The notes under the pieces are model-generated. The model was not told where the DNA came from. It saw only the letters and a list, made by a program, of their open reading frames with translations, and did not search any database. This document shows, one piece after another, positions 36,204 to 44,329 of a DNA stretch of 64,000 nt. A program made the position numbers and the translations under genes. Source of the stretch: Corynebacterium tuberculostearicum (GTDB taxonomy: Bacteria > Actinomycetota > Actinomycetes > Mycobacteriales > Mycobacteriaceae). The stretch lies in assembly GCF_013408445.1 (NCBI RefSeq), contig NZ_JACBZL010000001.1:2046001-2110000 (forward strand), given 5' to 3'. The stretch's first letter is position 1. Every line of letters starts with the position of its first letter.

Positions 36204-37241
36204 CTAGTGGGCCGGTGACGGTGATGGCGCGGTGTGAGCCCAGGGCGGCTGCCACACCACGCGGCCTCGGCGCCGAACGAGGCGCCCGCGCACCGGTGGG
36301 GCATTAGGGTCATCGTCGTTGACGCCGTTGTGGTACGGGCAACAGGTCGCGAGGTTTGCCATATTGGTATCGCCGCCGTGCCGCCACGCCTGCAAGTGGT
36401 GCACCTGGCATTTATCCGCCGGATAGTTGCATTCGGCCCACGGGCATACCGGATTTTCCGCGGCGGCCATGAGCCGCTGCTTCTCGTTGGCCATGCGTTC
36501 CGTGCGGTAGAGGTTGACCGCGCCCTCAAAGGGGTGGACGAGGGTGATAAGCCCGCGGTCTGCCAGCGTGCGCGAGACAAGTTCCGCGCCAGTGAGGTGG
36601 GCGCCGTTGGTGAGCTGGATGGTGATTTCCTCGCCGTCGCCATCGATGATGCGGTCAAGCTCGTCGAGCGTGATGATCGCGTTGGTCGTAATGGTCGGAC
36701 GGGCAGCCGGCGAGGCGCCGGCAGGGGAGAAGAGCTCCGCAACGGAATCGAGGGGAGCATCCTCATCCAGGCTGGATTCCAAATCCGCGATGAGCGAAGA
36801 GGGCCCGGTAATCGCGAGGGTCCACGGCGCGTCCTTGCGGCGGCGGATGCGCACGCCGGGGCGCGGCGGGGTCGGGGGATTGAGCTCGCGCAGCTTTTTG
36901 CGCGCCAGCTTTTCCATCTCATCGGTATCGGCGGCGGTGCGGCACAGCTCCACGCGCAGGCGCCAGGCATCGCGCTTGGTCTTAGCGCGGGATGCGTAGC
37001 GCTCGATTACCTCCAGCGTGGGCAGCGGGTGGGCGCGGTCGCGGGCGGCGGTAACCGCCTGGCGCTGCAGGCGGGCAAAGGAGGTGGGGGCAAAGAGGGC
37101 GTCGGCAAGCGTGAGCAAGGTGTGGGCCGTCTTATTGGGCGCACCGGCAGCGCGCAGCTGGTCTTCAGACATGCCAGCGCACCCGGCAACGATGTCGATG
37201 CCGGGCGCCAGGGCCGCGAGATAGGTCTGAAGAGCTGTCAT
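36204..37241 (-). CDS. HNH endonuclease signature protein (DUF222-like)
   Basis: 345 residues. The C-terminal HNH site has CPWAECNYPADKCQVHHLQ, then WRHGGDTNMANLATCCPYHN, with paired Cys for zinc and the conserved HH and N. Residues 1-200 are the helical DUF222/13E12-like part common in corynebacteria and mycobacteria, often in multiple genomic copies. DNA target and role are unknown. Minus-strand TAGGCT (37249-37254) stands exactly 7 nt before the ATG, so it is probably leaderless. Its upstream region carries two DnaA boxes. Confidence 0.85.
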   Translation of the reverse strand: MTALQTYLAALAPGIDIVAGCAGMSEDQLRAAGAPNKTAHTLLTLADALFAPTSFARLQRQAVTAARDRAHPLPTLEVIERYASRAKTKRDAWRLRVELCRTAADTDEMEKLARKKLRELNPPTPPRPGVRIRRRKDAPWTLAITGPSSLIADLESSLDEDAPLDSVAELFSPAGASPAARPTITTNAIITLDELDRIIDGDGEEITIQLTNGAHLTGAELVSRTLADRGLITLVHPFEGAVNLYRTERMANEKQRLMAAAENPVCPWAECNYPADKCQVHHLQAWRHGGDTNMANLATCCPYHNGVNDDDPNAPPVRGRLVRRRGRVVWQPPWAHTAPSPSPAH

Positions 37242-37294
37242 GCCCCGCAGCCTAAGCCACGGCGCGCAACCTGTGCGAGGATGAGCGCGCGAAG

Positions 37295-37361
37295 CTGTGG
37301 ATAACTAGGGCCCACAGGGCGAATTTTGGCCCGCACGCCCGACGGGCCTGTGGATAACTAG
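37295..37361. repeat. Direct repeat with two perfect DnaA boxes
   Basis: The 14-mer ctgtggataactag occurs at 37295-37308 and at 37348-37361, same orientation, 53 bp apart. Each copy contains TGTGGATAA, the exact complement of the DnaA box TTATCCACA (37296-37304 and 37349-37357). The second copy overlaps the stop codon of the dehydrogenase gene. Confidence 0.75.
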
Positions 37362-38206
37362 CCCTTATTGCGGAAAACGAAGATGGAGGAGAAGTCCTGA
37401 TCGCCGTGACCCATGGCCTGCATTTCCTCAAAACGGCCGATGGCGGCGGTCAGGGCGGGCAGCGGCTTGGTGGAGGTCATCTCCATGAGCTTGGCGTCCT
37501 TGGCCAGGGCGTCGACGGTGAAATCGCCCGGGTCGGTATTGCGCTCGCCGGTGATAAACGGCGCCTTCATATTGGCGATGAATGACAAGCCGGTGATATC
37601 GAGCATCTGCAGCACCACCTCGGAGTCCAGGCCCTCGGACTCGCCGAGCTGTAGGGCTTCGAGCAGGCCCTCGGCGGTGACGGCGAGCGCGAGGTTCGCC
37701 AGCAGCTTTCCGATGGCCGCCGTGGCCGCCGCCTCCACTCCGATGAGCTTGTCTTCGCCCGCCCAGGACTCGGCGAGGGACATGGCTTGCTCGCGGCGGG
37801 CGTCGTCAGGCGTGCCCACATAGACGCCGAGCTTGCCCTCGCGGGCCGGGCCGAGCGTGCCGACGACCGGGGCGTGGACGTAGGTTTCCACGGCGGCGGC
37901 GAATTCGCGGGCATCGTTGGGCGAGACGGTGGTGGTGTCGATCCACGTCACGCCGGCGGGGATGAGCTGCGGCTCGACGACGACCTCGCGGACATCGTCC
38001 GGCCCGAAGAGCGAGGTAATAATGACCTCGGCGTTCGCTACGGCCTCGGTGGGCGAGGCGGCAAGCTCGGCGCCTTCCTCCACCAGCGGCTGGGCGCGCT
38101 CGGCGGTGCGGTTCCAGACGGTCAACTCGATGCCGTCTTGCTCGTTGAGCAGGCGGCGGGCTAGTTCGGTTCCCATGCGGCCAGTTCCAAGAAATGCAAT
38201 CTTCAT
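37358..38206 (-). CDS. Beta-hydroxyacid dehydrogenase family oxidoreductase
   Basis: 282 residues. N-terminal NAD(P) site KIAFLGTGRMGTELARRLL, then NRTAERA as the cofactor-specificity loop (Arg-rich, suggesting NADPH). The substrate loop VVGTLGPAREGKLGVYVGT replaces the usual GGxxGAxxGxL, and the catalytic Lys region is IGKLLANLALA. Related to 3-hydroxyisobutyrate dehydrogenase and glyoxylate reductase; true substrate unknown. ATG 38206 with aggaaa upstream; divergent from the guanidine riboswitch. Confidence 0.87.
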   Translation of the reverse strand: MKIAFLGTGRMGTELARRLLNEQDGIELTVWNRTAERAQPLVEEGAELAASPTEAVANAEVIITSLFGPDDVREVVVEPQLIPAGVTWIDTTTVSPNDAREFAAAVETYVHAPVVGTLGPAREGKLGVYVGTPDDARREQAMSLAESWAGEDKLIGVEAAATAAIGKLLANLALAVTAEGLLEALQLGESEGLDSEVVLQMLDITGLSFIANMKAPFITGERNTDPGDFTVDALAKDAKLMEMTSTKPLPALTAAIGRFEEMQAMGHGDQDFSSIFVFRNKG

Positions 38207-38259
38207 GGTTTCCTAGTGTGCCATCATTGGGTGCAGGTTCGCCGCGGCTTGCGCGAGCC

Positions 38260-38300
38260 CCGGACGAGGGAGCCGTACCCGGCAACGCGACAAGACGGCC
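38260..38300 (+). ncRNA. Guanidine-III riboswitch (PK1 class)
   Basis: The segment ccggacgagg...gccgtacccgg...acaagacggcc follows the guanidine-III consensus as I recall it from the Thermobifida fusca aptamer: GGACGAGG, then GCCGUACCCGG, then ACAAGACGGC. Pairings: gccgt with acggc, and ccgg with ccgg, give the H-type pseudoknot. The 3' strand ends 11 nt before ATG 38312, next to the ribosome site aggaag. Ligand binding would thus control translation of the Gdx exporter. Confidence 0.9.
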
Positions 38301-38311
38301 AGGAAGCAACT

Positions 38312-38626
38312 ATGGCGTGGTTCATCTTGATTTTCTCCGGCGCATTCGAGGCCGTGTGGGCGGCGGCGCTGGATAGGTCCGCAGGTTTTACTCGCCTGTG
38401 GCCCTCGTTCATTTTCCTCGTGGCCTGCGCGATTTCCATGGGCGGGCTGGCGTGGGCGATGCGCAGCATCCCGGTAGGCACGGCCTATGCGGTGTGGGCG
38501 GGCGTTGGCGCGTCGGTGGCGGTCATCTATTCCTTCGTCGCCGGACACGAGGCCGCGACGGTGTGGAAGGTGCTATTCCTCGCCATGATCATCGGCGGCA
38601 TCGTTGGGCTGAAAGCAGTGAGCTAG
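38312..38626 (+). CDS. gdx: Guanidinium exporter, SMR family
   Basis: 104 residues with four membrane spans. The SMR Glu sits at residue 13 (FSGAFEAVWAAAL) and the block SAGFTRLWPS is the Gdx/SugE signature rather than the EmrE type. SMR members work as antiparallel dimers exchanging guanidinium for protons. The guanidine-III riboswitch in its leader agrees with this substrate. The ATG has aggaag upstream. The stop shares CTAG with the convergent lipoprotein gene. Single-gene version; no partner SMR subunit nearby. Confidence 0.93.
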   Translation: MAWFILIFSGAFEAVWAAALDRSAGFTRLWPSFIFLVACAISMGGLAWAMRSIPVGTAYAVWAGVGASVAVIYSFVAGHEAATVWKVLFLAMIIGGIVGLKAVS

Positions 38627-39141
38627 AGGCCCGGAATCCGCGGCGCAGGCGGCAGCGGCGGCGCCGGCGGCGGGGCGGGCGCAGGCATAGCGGGCACCGC
38701 CGGCATATCAGGCACCGCGTCCTCGATGCGCCCGCGCACCTCGTGCGGCGGAATATTGAGGTTCGGCAGGCCGCTTTTGTCCCGCGCAGGTGGGCGTGGG
38801 GCCGGCGCCGCTGGTTGCGGGCGGGGTGCGGGCGCCGGTGCAGGCGCTGGCGCGGGCCGCTGCTGGGGCGCGGGAGCCGGGGCAGGACGCGAACCAGGCG
38901 CAGACTCAGGCGCCGGCGCCGCGGGCGATGGGGAAGGCCGCTCGGTCGGCGGCGAGGGAACCGGGGCGTCCTCCCGAGGCAGGTCGCGCGGGGCGAGCGG
39001 GCGGGGAGGGGGCTGCCAGGAGGGGGCGTCGGCAAGCGGGGTGGCACCCACCGAGGTAGGCAGCGGCCGCTCGGGCGCGGGCTGGGCGCAGCCGGCGAGG
39101 CAGAAAGCGGCCAGGATGGCGAAAATGAGAGTGCGCTGCAT
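38623..39141 (-). CDS. Pro/Ala-rich lipoprotein
   Basis: 172 residues from ATG 39141 with a GGGGGGA ribosome site. Signal peptide with lipobox LAGC (Cys 19), then a 150-residue Pro/Ala/Arg chain with many PAPAPAP repeats, and a short C-terminal segment including LPNLNIPPHEVRGRIEDAVP. It should be anchored to the outer face of the membrane with an extended wall-spanning chain. No enzymatic domain. Repeat length may vary between strains. Divergent from hemL. Confidence 0.8.
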   Translation of the reverse strand: MQRTLIFAILAAFCLAGCAQPAPERPLPTSVGATPLADAPSWQPPPRPLAPRDLPREDAPVPSPPTERPSPSPAAPAPESAPGSRPAPAPAPQQRPAPAPAPAPAPRPQPAAPAPRPPARDKSGLPNLNIPPHEVRGRIEDAVPDMPAVPAMPAPAPPPAPPLPPAPRIPGL

Positions 39142-39204
39142 TGAAAATCCCCCCGAATTGAAAAGTGCAACGCCCCGAAGTTTAGCGGCTGACTGTGAAT
39201 CGCG

Positions 39205-39241
39205 CACTCCAACTTTTGTATAGCGCGCGAATCGCTAGAAT
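39205..39241 (+). promoter_or_regulatory. hemL promoter with shared hem motif
   Basis: CACTCCAACTTTTG (39205-39218) is identical to the hemE upstream motif. CTTTTG (39213-39218) is 17 bp from TAGAAT (39236-39241), which is exactly 7 nt before ATG 39249. Leaderless start. Confidence 0.6.
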
Positions 39242-39248
39242 GTCAGAC

Positions 39249-40550
39249 ATGCCTAATACTTCCCAGTCGCAACAGTGGTTTGAGCGTTCCTCCAAGGTGA
39301 TTCCGGGCGGGGTGAACTCGCCGGTGCGCGCGTTTGGCTCCGTGGGCGGCCAGGCCCGCGTGATTGAGCGCGGTGCGGGCTCGCGCCTGTGGGACGTCGA
39401 CGGCAACGAGTACGTTGACCTGGTCAGCTCCTATGGCCCGATGATTCACGGCAATGCGCACCCAGAGATTGTGGAGGCCGTGCAGCAGGCCGCTGCGGTC
39501 GGCTTGAGCTTTGGCTCGCCCACCGAGGGTGAGGCTTTGCTCGCGGAAGCCATCGTCGCACGCACCGCGGCCGATAAGGTGCGCATGGTCAACTCCGGCA
39601 CCGAGGCCACCATGTCTGCGGTGCGCCTGGCCCGCGGCTACACCGGCCGCGCCAAGGTGCTGAAGTTCGAGGGTTGCTACCACGGCCATGTGGATGCGCT
39701 GTTGGCCTCGGCCGGCTCCGGCGTGGCGACCTTTGCGTTGCCGGATTCCCCGGGCGTTACGGGCGCGACGGCGGCCGATACCATCGTCGTTCCTTATAAC
39801 GATATCGAGGCCGTGCGCGAGGCATTTGCGCAGCACCCGGGCGAGATCGCCTGCATCATCGCGGAGGCTTCGGCCGGCAATATGGGCACCGTGGCACCAG
39901 AAGAGGGCTTCAACGCCGCGCTTGCCGACGTCGCCCATAGCGACGGCGCCCTCCTCATCCTCGACGAGGTCATGACCGGCTTCCGCACTTCCTATAAGGG
40001 CTGGTACGGCGTCGATGGCGTGGCGGCGGACCTGGTGACCTTCGGCAAGGTCGTCTCCGGTGGCCTGCCGGCCGCTGCCTTTGGCGGCCGCGCCGAAGTC
40101 ATGGACTACCTCGCCCCGGACGGTCCGGTCTACCAGGCCGGCACGCTGTCCGGTAATCCGGTGGCCATGGCCTCCGGCCTGAAGTCTTTGGAGTTGGCCG
40201 ATGAATCGCTCTACGAGCGCCTGCAGGCCAACGCGGATCGCCTGACCGGCATGATTTCTTCCGCGCTGTCGGCCGAGGGCGTAGCGCACCACATCCAGCG
40301 GGCGTCGTCGATGTTCTCCATCCGCTTTGCCGAGGGCGAGGGCCGCAACTTTGCCGATATGCAGGCGGCCGAGACCTTCCGCTTCACCCCGTTCTTCCAC
40401 GCCCTGCTGGATAACGGCATCTACGTCGCACCGAGCCCATTCGAGACCTGGTTTGTCTCGGATGCACTTACCGACGCCGACTTTGAACTCATCGAAGCCG
40501 CCCTCAAGCCCGCCGCCCAGGCGGCGGCCGCCGCGCGTCCCGCACATTAA
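39249..40550 (+). CDS. hemL: Glutamate-1-semialdehyde 2,1-aminomutase
   Basis: 433 residues from ATG 39249. Class-III aminotransferase: [50 protein letters not shown] and the PLP Lys in [12 protein letters not shown]. It isomerises glutamate semialdehyde to 5-aminolevulinate, the step after HemA. The start is decided by TAGAAT 7 nt upstream. It leads an operon running into the cytochrome c maturation genes. Confidence 0.96.
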   Translation: MPNTSQSQQWFERSSKVIPGGVNSPVRAFGSVGGQARVIERGAGSRLWDVDGNEYVDLVSSYGPMIHGNAHPEIVEAVQQAAAVGLSFGSPTEGEALLAEAIVARTAADKVRMVNSGTEATMSAVRLARGYTGRAKVLKFEGCYHGHVDALLASAGSGVATFALPDSPGVTGATAADTIVVPYNDIEAVREAFAQHPGEIACIIAEASAGNMGTVAPEEGFNAALADVAHSDGALLILDEVMTGFRTSYKGWYGVDGVAADLVTFGKVVSGGLPAAAFGGRAEVMDYLAPDGPVYQAGTLSGNPVAMASGLKSLELADESLYERLQANADRLTGMISSALSAEGVAHHIQRASSMFSIRFAEGEGRNFADMQAAETFRFTPFFHALLDNGIYVAPSPFETWFVSDALTDADFELIEAALKPAAQAAAAARPAH

Positions 40551-40572
40551 GTCCCGCACACTAAGGAGAGAC

Positions 40573-41181
40573 ATGACACGCACCATCGTTCACCTCGTGC
40601 GCCACGGCGAGGTCCACAACCCGGAGAAGATCCTCTACGGTCGCATCCCGGGCTATCACCTGTCCTCGCGCGGGCATTCCATGGCGGCGCGCACCGCGGA
40701 GTCTTTCCGCGACCACGATGTGACCTACCTGGCGGCCTCGCCGCTGCAGCGCGCCCAGGAAACCGCGCGGCCGATTGCGCAGGTAACGGGGCTAGACGTG
40801 GACGTCGATAAGACACTCATCGAGTCCGGCAACCGCTTCGAGGGCCTGCGCACAAAAGGCCTGCGTTCCGCGCTGTGGAACCCGCGCCGCTGGCCGCTGC
40901 TGGTCAACCCGCTGGAGCCCTCGTGGGGCGAGCCCTATGAGCAGATTGCCGAGCGCATGCTGGGCTCCATCGAGCGCGCCCGCACCGCCGCAGCCGGCCA
41001 CGAGGCGATCTTGGTCAGCCACCAGCTGCCCATTGTGATGGTGCAGCGTACCGTGCTGGGCCAGCGCCTGCCGCACGCGCCGTGGAATCGCGAATGCGAC
41101 TTGGCCTCGGTCACCTCTTTGCTTTTTGAGGATAACCAGGTCACCGATATCTTCTATTCCGAACCGGCGCAGGAGATTTAA
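40573..41181 (+). CDS. Histidine phosphatase family protein
   Basis: 202 residues from ATG 40573 (aaggagag upstream). Catalytic motif VHLVRHGEVHNPEKILYG with the phospho-His, and the second His in AILVSHQLPIVMVQR. Phosphoglycerate-mutase superfamily, phosphatase branch (Rv0525 position). Substrate unknown. It overlaps the TlpA-like gene by one base (TAATG) and sits between hemL and the ccs genes as in mycobacteria. Confidence 0.9.
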   Translation: MTRTIVHLVRHGEVHNPEKILYGRIPGYHLSSRGHSMAARTAESFRDHDVTYLAASPLQRAQETARPIAQVTGLDVDVDKTLIESGNRFEGLRTKGLRSALWNPRRWPLLVNPLEPSWGEPYEQIAERMLGSIERARTAAAGHEAILVSHQLPIVMVQRTVLGQRLPHAPWNRECDLASVTSLLFEDNQVTDIFYSEPAQEI

Positions 41182-41792
41182 TGGCACTACAACGCAGGCG
41201 CGCAGTCGGCGCGGTGCTTGCTGCGGTGGCGGTAGCGCTGCCGCTTGCCGGTTGCTCGCAGGACTCCGATAAAGCGCAAAACGCGGTTGCTACCGGCGGC
41301 AACTTCGAGTTCATCACGCCCGGCGGCGAAAAGGTCATCAACTACGAGGAATCTGAGCGCAAGCCGCTGCGCACCTTCTCTGGCGAGGATGTGCGCGATA
41401 GGGATAAGACCATTTCCCTGGAGGACTATGACGGCGAAATCGTCGTGCTCAACTCCTGGGGCCAGTGGTGCGCTCCGTGCCGCGCCGAGGCCGATGACTT
41501 ACAGGAAATTCACACCGAGCTGCAAAAACGCGATCTTGGCACCGTGCTGGGCATCAATGTGCGCGACTATAACCCGCAGGTGTCCAATGACTTTCTCAAG
41601 GATAATGGTCTGACCTACCCCTCCATCTACGATCCACCATTTAAGACCGCGGCGGCCCTGGGCGGCGTGCCCACCTCCGTGGTCCCGACCACCATCGTCT
41701 TGGACAAACAACACCGCCCGGCTACGGTCTTCTTGCGGTCCATCACCGCTCAAGATGTGATGGACGTAGTGGACAAATTAGAAAAGGAATAA
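41181..41792 (+). CDS. TlpA/ResA-like thiol-disulfide lipoprotein (CcsX type)
   Basis: 203 residues. Signal peptide and lipobox LAGC (Cys 25), then a thioredoxin domain with QWCAPCRAEADDL as redox centre, and the cis-Pro in VPTTIVLD. It acts outside the membrane to keep apocytochrome c Cys reduced for heme attachment, receiving electrons from CcdA. Start shares a base with the phosphatase stop; the ccdA ATG follows the TAA directly. Equivalent to Rv0526. Confidence 0.93.
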   Translation: MALQRRRAVGAVLAAVAVALPLAGCSQDSDKAQNAVATGGNFEFITPGGEKVINYEESERKPLRTFSGEDVRDRDKTISLEDYDGEIVVLNSWGQWCAPCRAEADDLQEIHTELQKRDLGTVLGINVRDYNPQVSNDFLKDNGLTYPSIYDPPFKTAAALGGVPTSVVPTTIVLDKQHRPATVFLRSITAQDVMDVVDKLEKE

Positions 41793-42596
41793 ATGGACAA
41801 CGCAGCGAGCATCGGCAACTCTTTTGCCGAGGCCGCGACCTCCGGCCCACTCATTCTGGGCCTGTTCGCGGCCGCCGTGGCGGGGCTGGTGAGTTTTGCC
41901 AGCCCGTGCGTCGTCCCACTGGTGCCTGGCTATATTTCCTACCTGGCCGGCGTGGTGGGCGGCGAGGTTACGTTTGACGGTGAGTTGGGGGTGGGCGTCG
42001 GCAAGCGCAGGCAATGGGCCGTGGTACTGGCCGCCGCCTTGTTTATCCTGGGATTTACCGTGGTTTTCCTGCTGGCGACGGTTTCCGTATTCGGCGCGAT
42101 TTCCGCGCTCCGGCTCAATGAGGAGACGCTCATGCGCATCGGTGGCGGCGTGACCATCCTGATGGGTGTGGTTTTCCTCGGCGCGATCCCGGCGCTGCAG
42201 AAGGACACCCGCATGGCGCCGAAGCGTTGGACCACCTGGCTGGGTGCGCCGCTGCTGGGCGGGATTTTCGCGCTGGGCTGGACGCCGTGCCTGGGCCCAA
42301 CGCTGGCCGCCATTATTTCCGTATCGGCCGGCACCGAAGGCATGACGGCCGCGCGTGGCGTGCTGCTCATTATCTTTTATTGCCTGGGCTTGGGCCTGCC
42401 GTTCCTGCTGGTGGCGCTGGGCTCTGCGCGGGCGATGCGCTCGATTTCGTGGGCCCGCAAGCACTCGCATACCATCCAGATAATCGGCGGCGTGGCCATG
42501 ATCCTCGTCGGCCTGGCCCTGGTAACCGGCCTGTGGGGCGAGTTTATTAGCCTCATCCGCCAGTGGACCGGCAACTTTGGCGCAACCCTGATTTAG
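41793..42596 (+). CDS. ccdA: Cytochrome c biogenesis protein CcdA
   Basis: 267 residues with six membrane spans. The Cys pair is in FASPCVVPLVPGYISYLAG (span 1) and LGWTPCLGPTLAAI (span 4). It carries reducing power from cytoplasmic thioredoxin across the membrane to the TlpA-like protein encoded directly upstream. ResB follows after 7 bp. Confidence 0.95.
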   Translation: MDNAASIGNSFAEAATSGPLILGLFAAAVAGLVSFASPCVVPLVPGYISYLAGVVGGEVTFDGELGVGVGKRRQWAVVLAAALFILGFTVVFLLATVSVFGAISALRLNEETLMRIGGGVTILMGVVFLGAIPALQKDTRMAPKRWTTWLGAPLLGGIFALGWTPCLGPTLAAIISVSAGTEGMTAARGVLLIIFYCLGLGLPFLLVALGSARAMRSISWARKHSHTIQIIGGVAMILVGLALVTGLWGEFISLIRQWTGNFGATLI

Positions 42597-42603
42597 GAGA
42601 GAC

Positions 42604-44235
42604 GTGAAATATTTCCGCAAAGCCTGGCATTGGCTGACCAGCATGCGCACGGCACTGGCGCTGCTTTTCTTGCTGGCGCTGGCCGCGATTCCCGGTTCTT
42701 TGCTGCCGCAGCGCGATCTCAACGAGCAGAACGTGCAGGACTTTATTGAGTCCAATGGCAACGTGGCGAAGATCTACGACAAGCTGCAGCTTTTCGACGT
42801 CTTTTCTTCCGTCTGGTTCCAAGCCATCTTCGTCCTTCTCGCTATTTCCCTGGTTGGCTGCATCCTGCCGCGCTCCTGGGATCACTATAAGGCGTGGAAG
42901 ACCCCGCCGACGCGCGCCCCGAAGTACCTCCACAAGCTGCCGCTGGCGGCCGAGGGGCACTCGGAAAAGAGCGAGGAGGAACTATCCGCGGAAATTACAA
43001 AGCGCCTGAAGAGGTGGCGCGTGGCCGAGTATTCCCCGGAGAAGGACCGTGCCGGCGTGCATACCTTTTCCGCGGAGCGCGGATACGGCCGCGAGCTAGC
43101 CAACCTTATTTTCCACGTGGCGCTGGTAGCCATCTTGGTCACGGTTGCCGCCGGCAAGCTGGTCAACTACGAAGGCCAGGTCATCGTGGTCACTGAGTCT
43201 GGCTCGCAGGGCGGCGACCAGACCCTGGATCAGTCCACGGAGTTCTGCAATACCTCTACGTCCAACTTCGACTCCTTCCGCGCCGGCCCGCTTTTCGACG
43301 GCACCGGGCTCCACCCTTTCTGCCTCGTCGCCCATGACTTCGCGGCCGAGTACCTGCCGAACGGCCAGGCCGAGATGTTTACCTCCAACGTCTCCTACGC
43401 GGAGGGCGATGAGATCTACAAGGATGACTCCGAGTGGAAGGATTATGAGCTCAAGGTCAACCATCCGCTTCGCCTGGCGCACAACCGCGTTTATTTGCAG
43501 GGCCACGGCTACGCGCCGACGGTCACGGTGGAATGGCCCAATGGTGAAAAGCGCACCCAGACCATTCAGTTCCAGCCGAATGACACGACCTTCTTCTTGT
43601 CCTCCGGCGCGATGCGCTTCGACCCACCGGCAGGCATGCACCCGGATCTCTATGACCGCCGCCAGAACCAGATCGCCATCCAGGGCCTGTTTGCGCCCAC
43701 GGCCGAGTGGGCCGGCGAGAACGGCAAGCTGCTGCAGTCCGCATACCCCGGGCTGCAGGATCCGGCGATGGCCATCGATATCTACCGCGGCGATGCCGGC
43801 CTGGACACCGGCACCCCGCAGTCCTTCTTCTCGCTGGACCCGAACCTGGTGCAGTCCGGCCAGCTGCAAAAGATTGACCGCGTGAACCTCAACCAGGGCG
43901 AGGACGTCACCCTGGACGATGGCACGAAGATCACCTTCGACGGCGCCAGCGAGTTCGCCAATTACCAGGTCTCTTATGATCCTTTCCAGAAGTGGGTGCT
44001 GGCCTCCGCGCTGGTGATGCTCATATCCTTGGTGGGATCGCTGATAATTAAGCGCCGCCGCGTCTACATCCGCTTGCGGCCGAACGCGGCCGGCGGCACC
44101 GACGTGGAGATGGGCGGGCTTGCCCGCACCGACCGCGCCGGCTGGTCCGAGGAGTTCCACGAGCTGCACCGCGCGCTGCTGGAGCTGCCGGACCCAGACG
44201 AGGTCGAAGAAGACGAACTTTATACCGACGATTAG
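42604..44235 (+). CDS. resB: Cytochrome c biogenesis protein ResB (Ccs1)
   Basis: 543 residues from GTG 42604 (aggagag upstream). Three N-terminal spans including LTSMRTALALLFLLALAAIPGS, a large outer domain (about 200-450) and a last span (WVLASALVMLISLVGSLIIKRR). With CcsA it forms the system II heme exporter and ligase. The acidic C-terminus (DPDEVEEDELYTDD) is cytoplasmic. A terminator follows, so ccsA has its own promoter. Confidence 0.95.
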   Translation: MKYFRKAWHWLTSMRTALALLFLLALAAIPGSLLPQRDLNEQNVQDFIESNGNVAKIYDKLQLFDVFSSVWFQAIFVLLAISLVGCILPRSWDHYKAWKTPPTRAPKYLHKLPLAAEGHSEKSEEELSAEITKRLKRWRVAEYSPEKDRAGVHTFSAERGYGRELANLIFHVALVAILVTVAAGKLVNYEGQVIVVTESGSQGGDQTLDQSTEFCNTSTSNFDSFRAGPLFDGTGLHPFCLVAHDFAAEYLPNGQAEMFTSNVSYAEGDEIYKDDSEWKDYELKVNHPLRLAHNRVYLQGHGYAPTVTVEWPNGEKRTQTIQFQPNDTTFFLSSGAMRFDPPAGMHPDLYDRRQNQIAIQGLFAPTAEWAGENGKLLQSAYPGLQDPAMAIDIYRGDAGLDTGTPQSFFSLDPNLVQSGQLQKIDRVNLNQGEDVTLDDGTKITFDGASEFANYQVSYDPFQKWVLASALVMLISLVGSLIIKRRRVYIRLRPNAAGGTDVEMGGLARTDRAGWSEEFHELHRALLELPDPDEVEEDELYTDD

Positions 44236-44240
44236 CGCTC

Positions 44241-44275
44241 CGGCCCGATCCAACAAAAGTTGGATTGGGCCGTTT
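44241..44275 (+). terminator. Terminator between resB and ccsA
   Basis: cggcccgatccaac (44241-44254), AAAA loop, gttggattgggccg (44259-44272) with one wobble, then ttt. Confidence 0.85.
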
Positions 44276-44329
44276 CGCTGAGTAAGGTAATCAGCACTTA
44301 TTCCGCACGTGTGAAGGCTAGGAGCATTC

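Noticed and set aside
38790-39060. Separate Ala/Arg-rich plus-strand ORFs opposite the Pro-rich lipoprotein
   Set aside because: Shadows of the PAPA repeat; the minus-strand frame has a signal peptide, lipobox and ribosome site.
39141-39248. Plain sigma-70 promoter with long leader for hemL
   Set aside because: TAGAAT is only 7 nt from the ATG, so a leader of normal length is not possible from this box.
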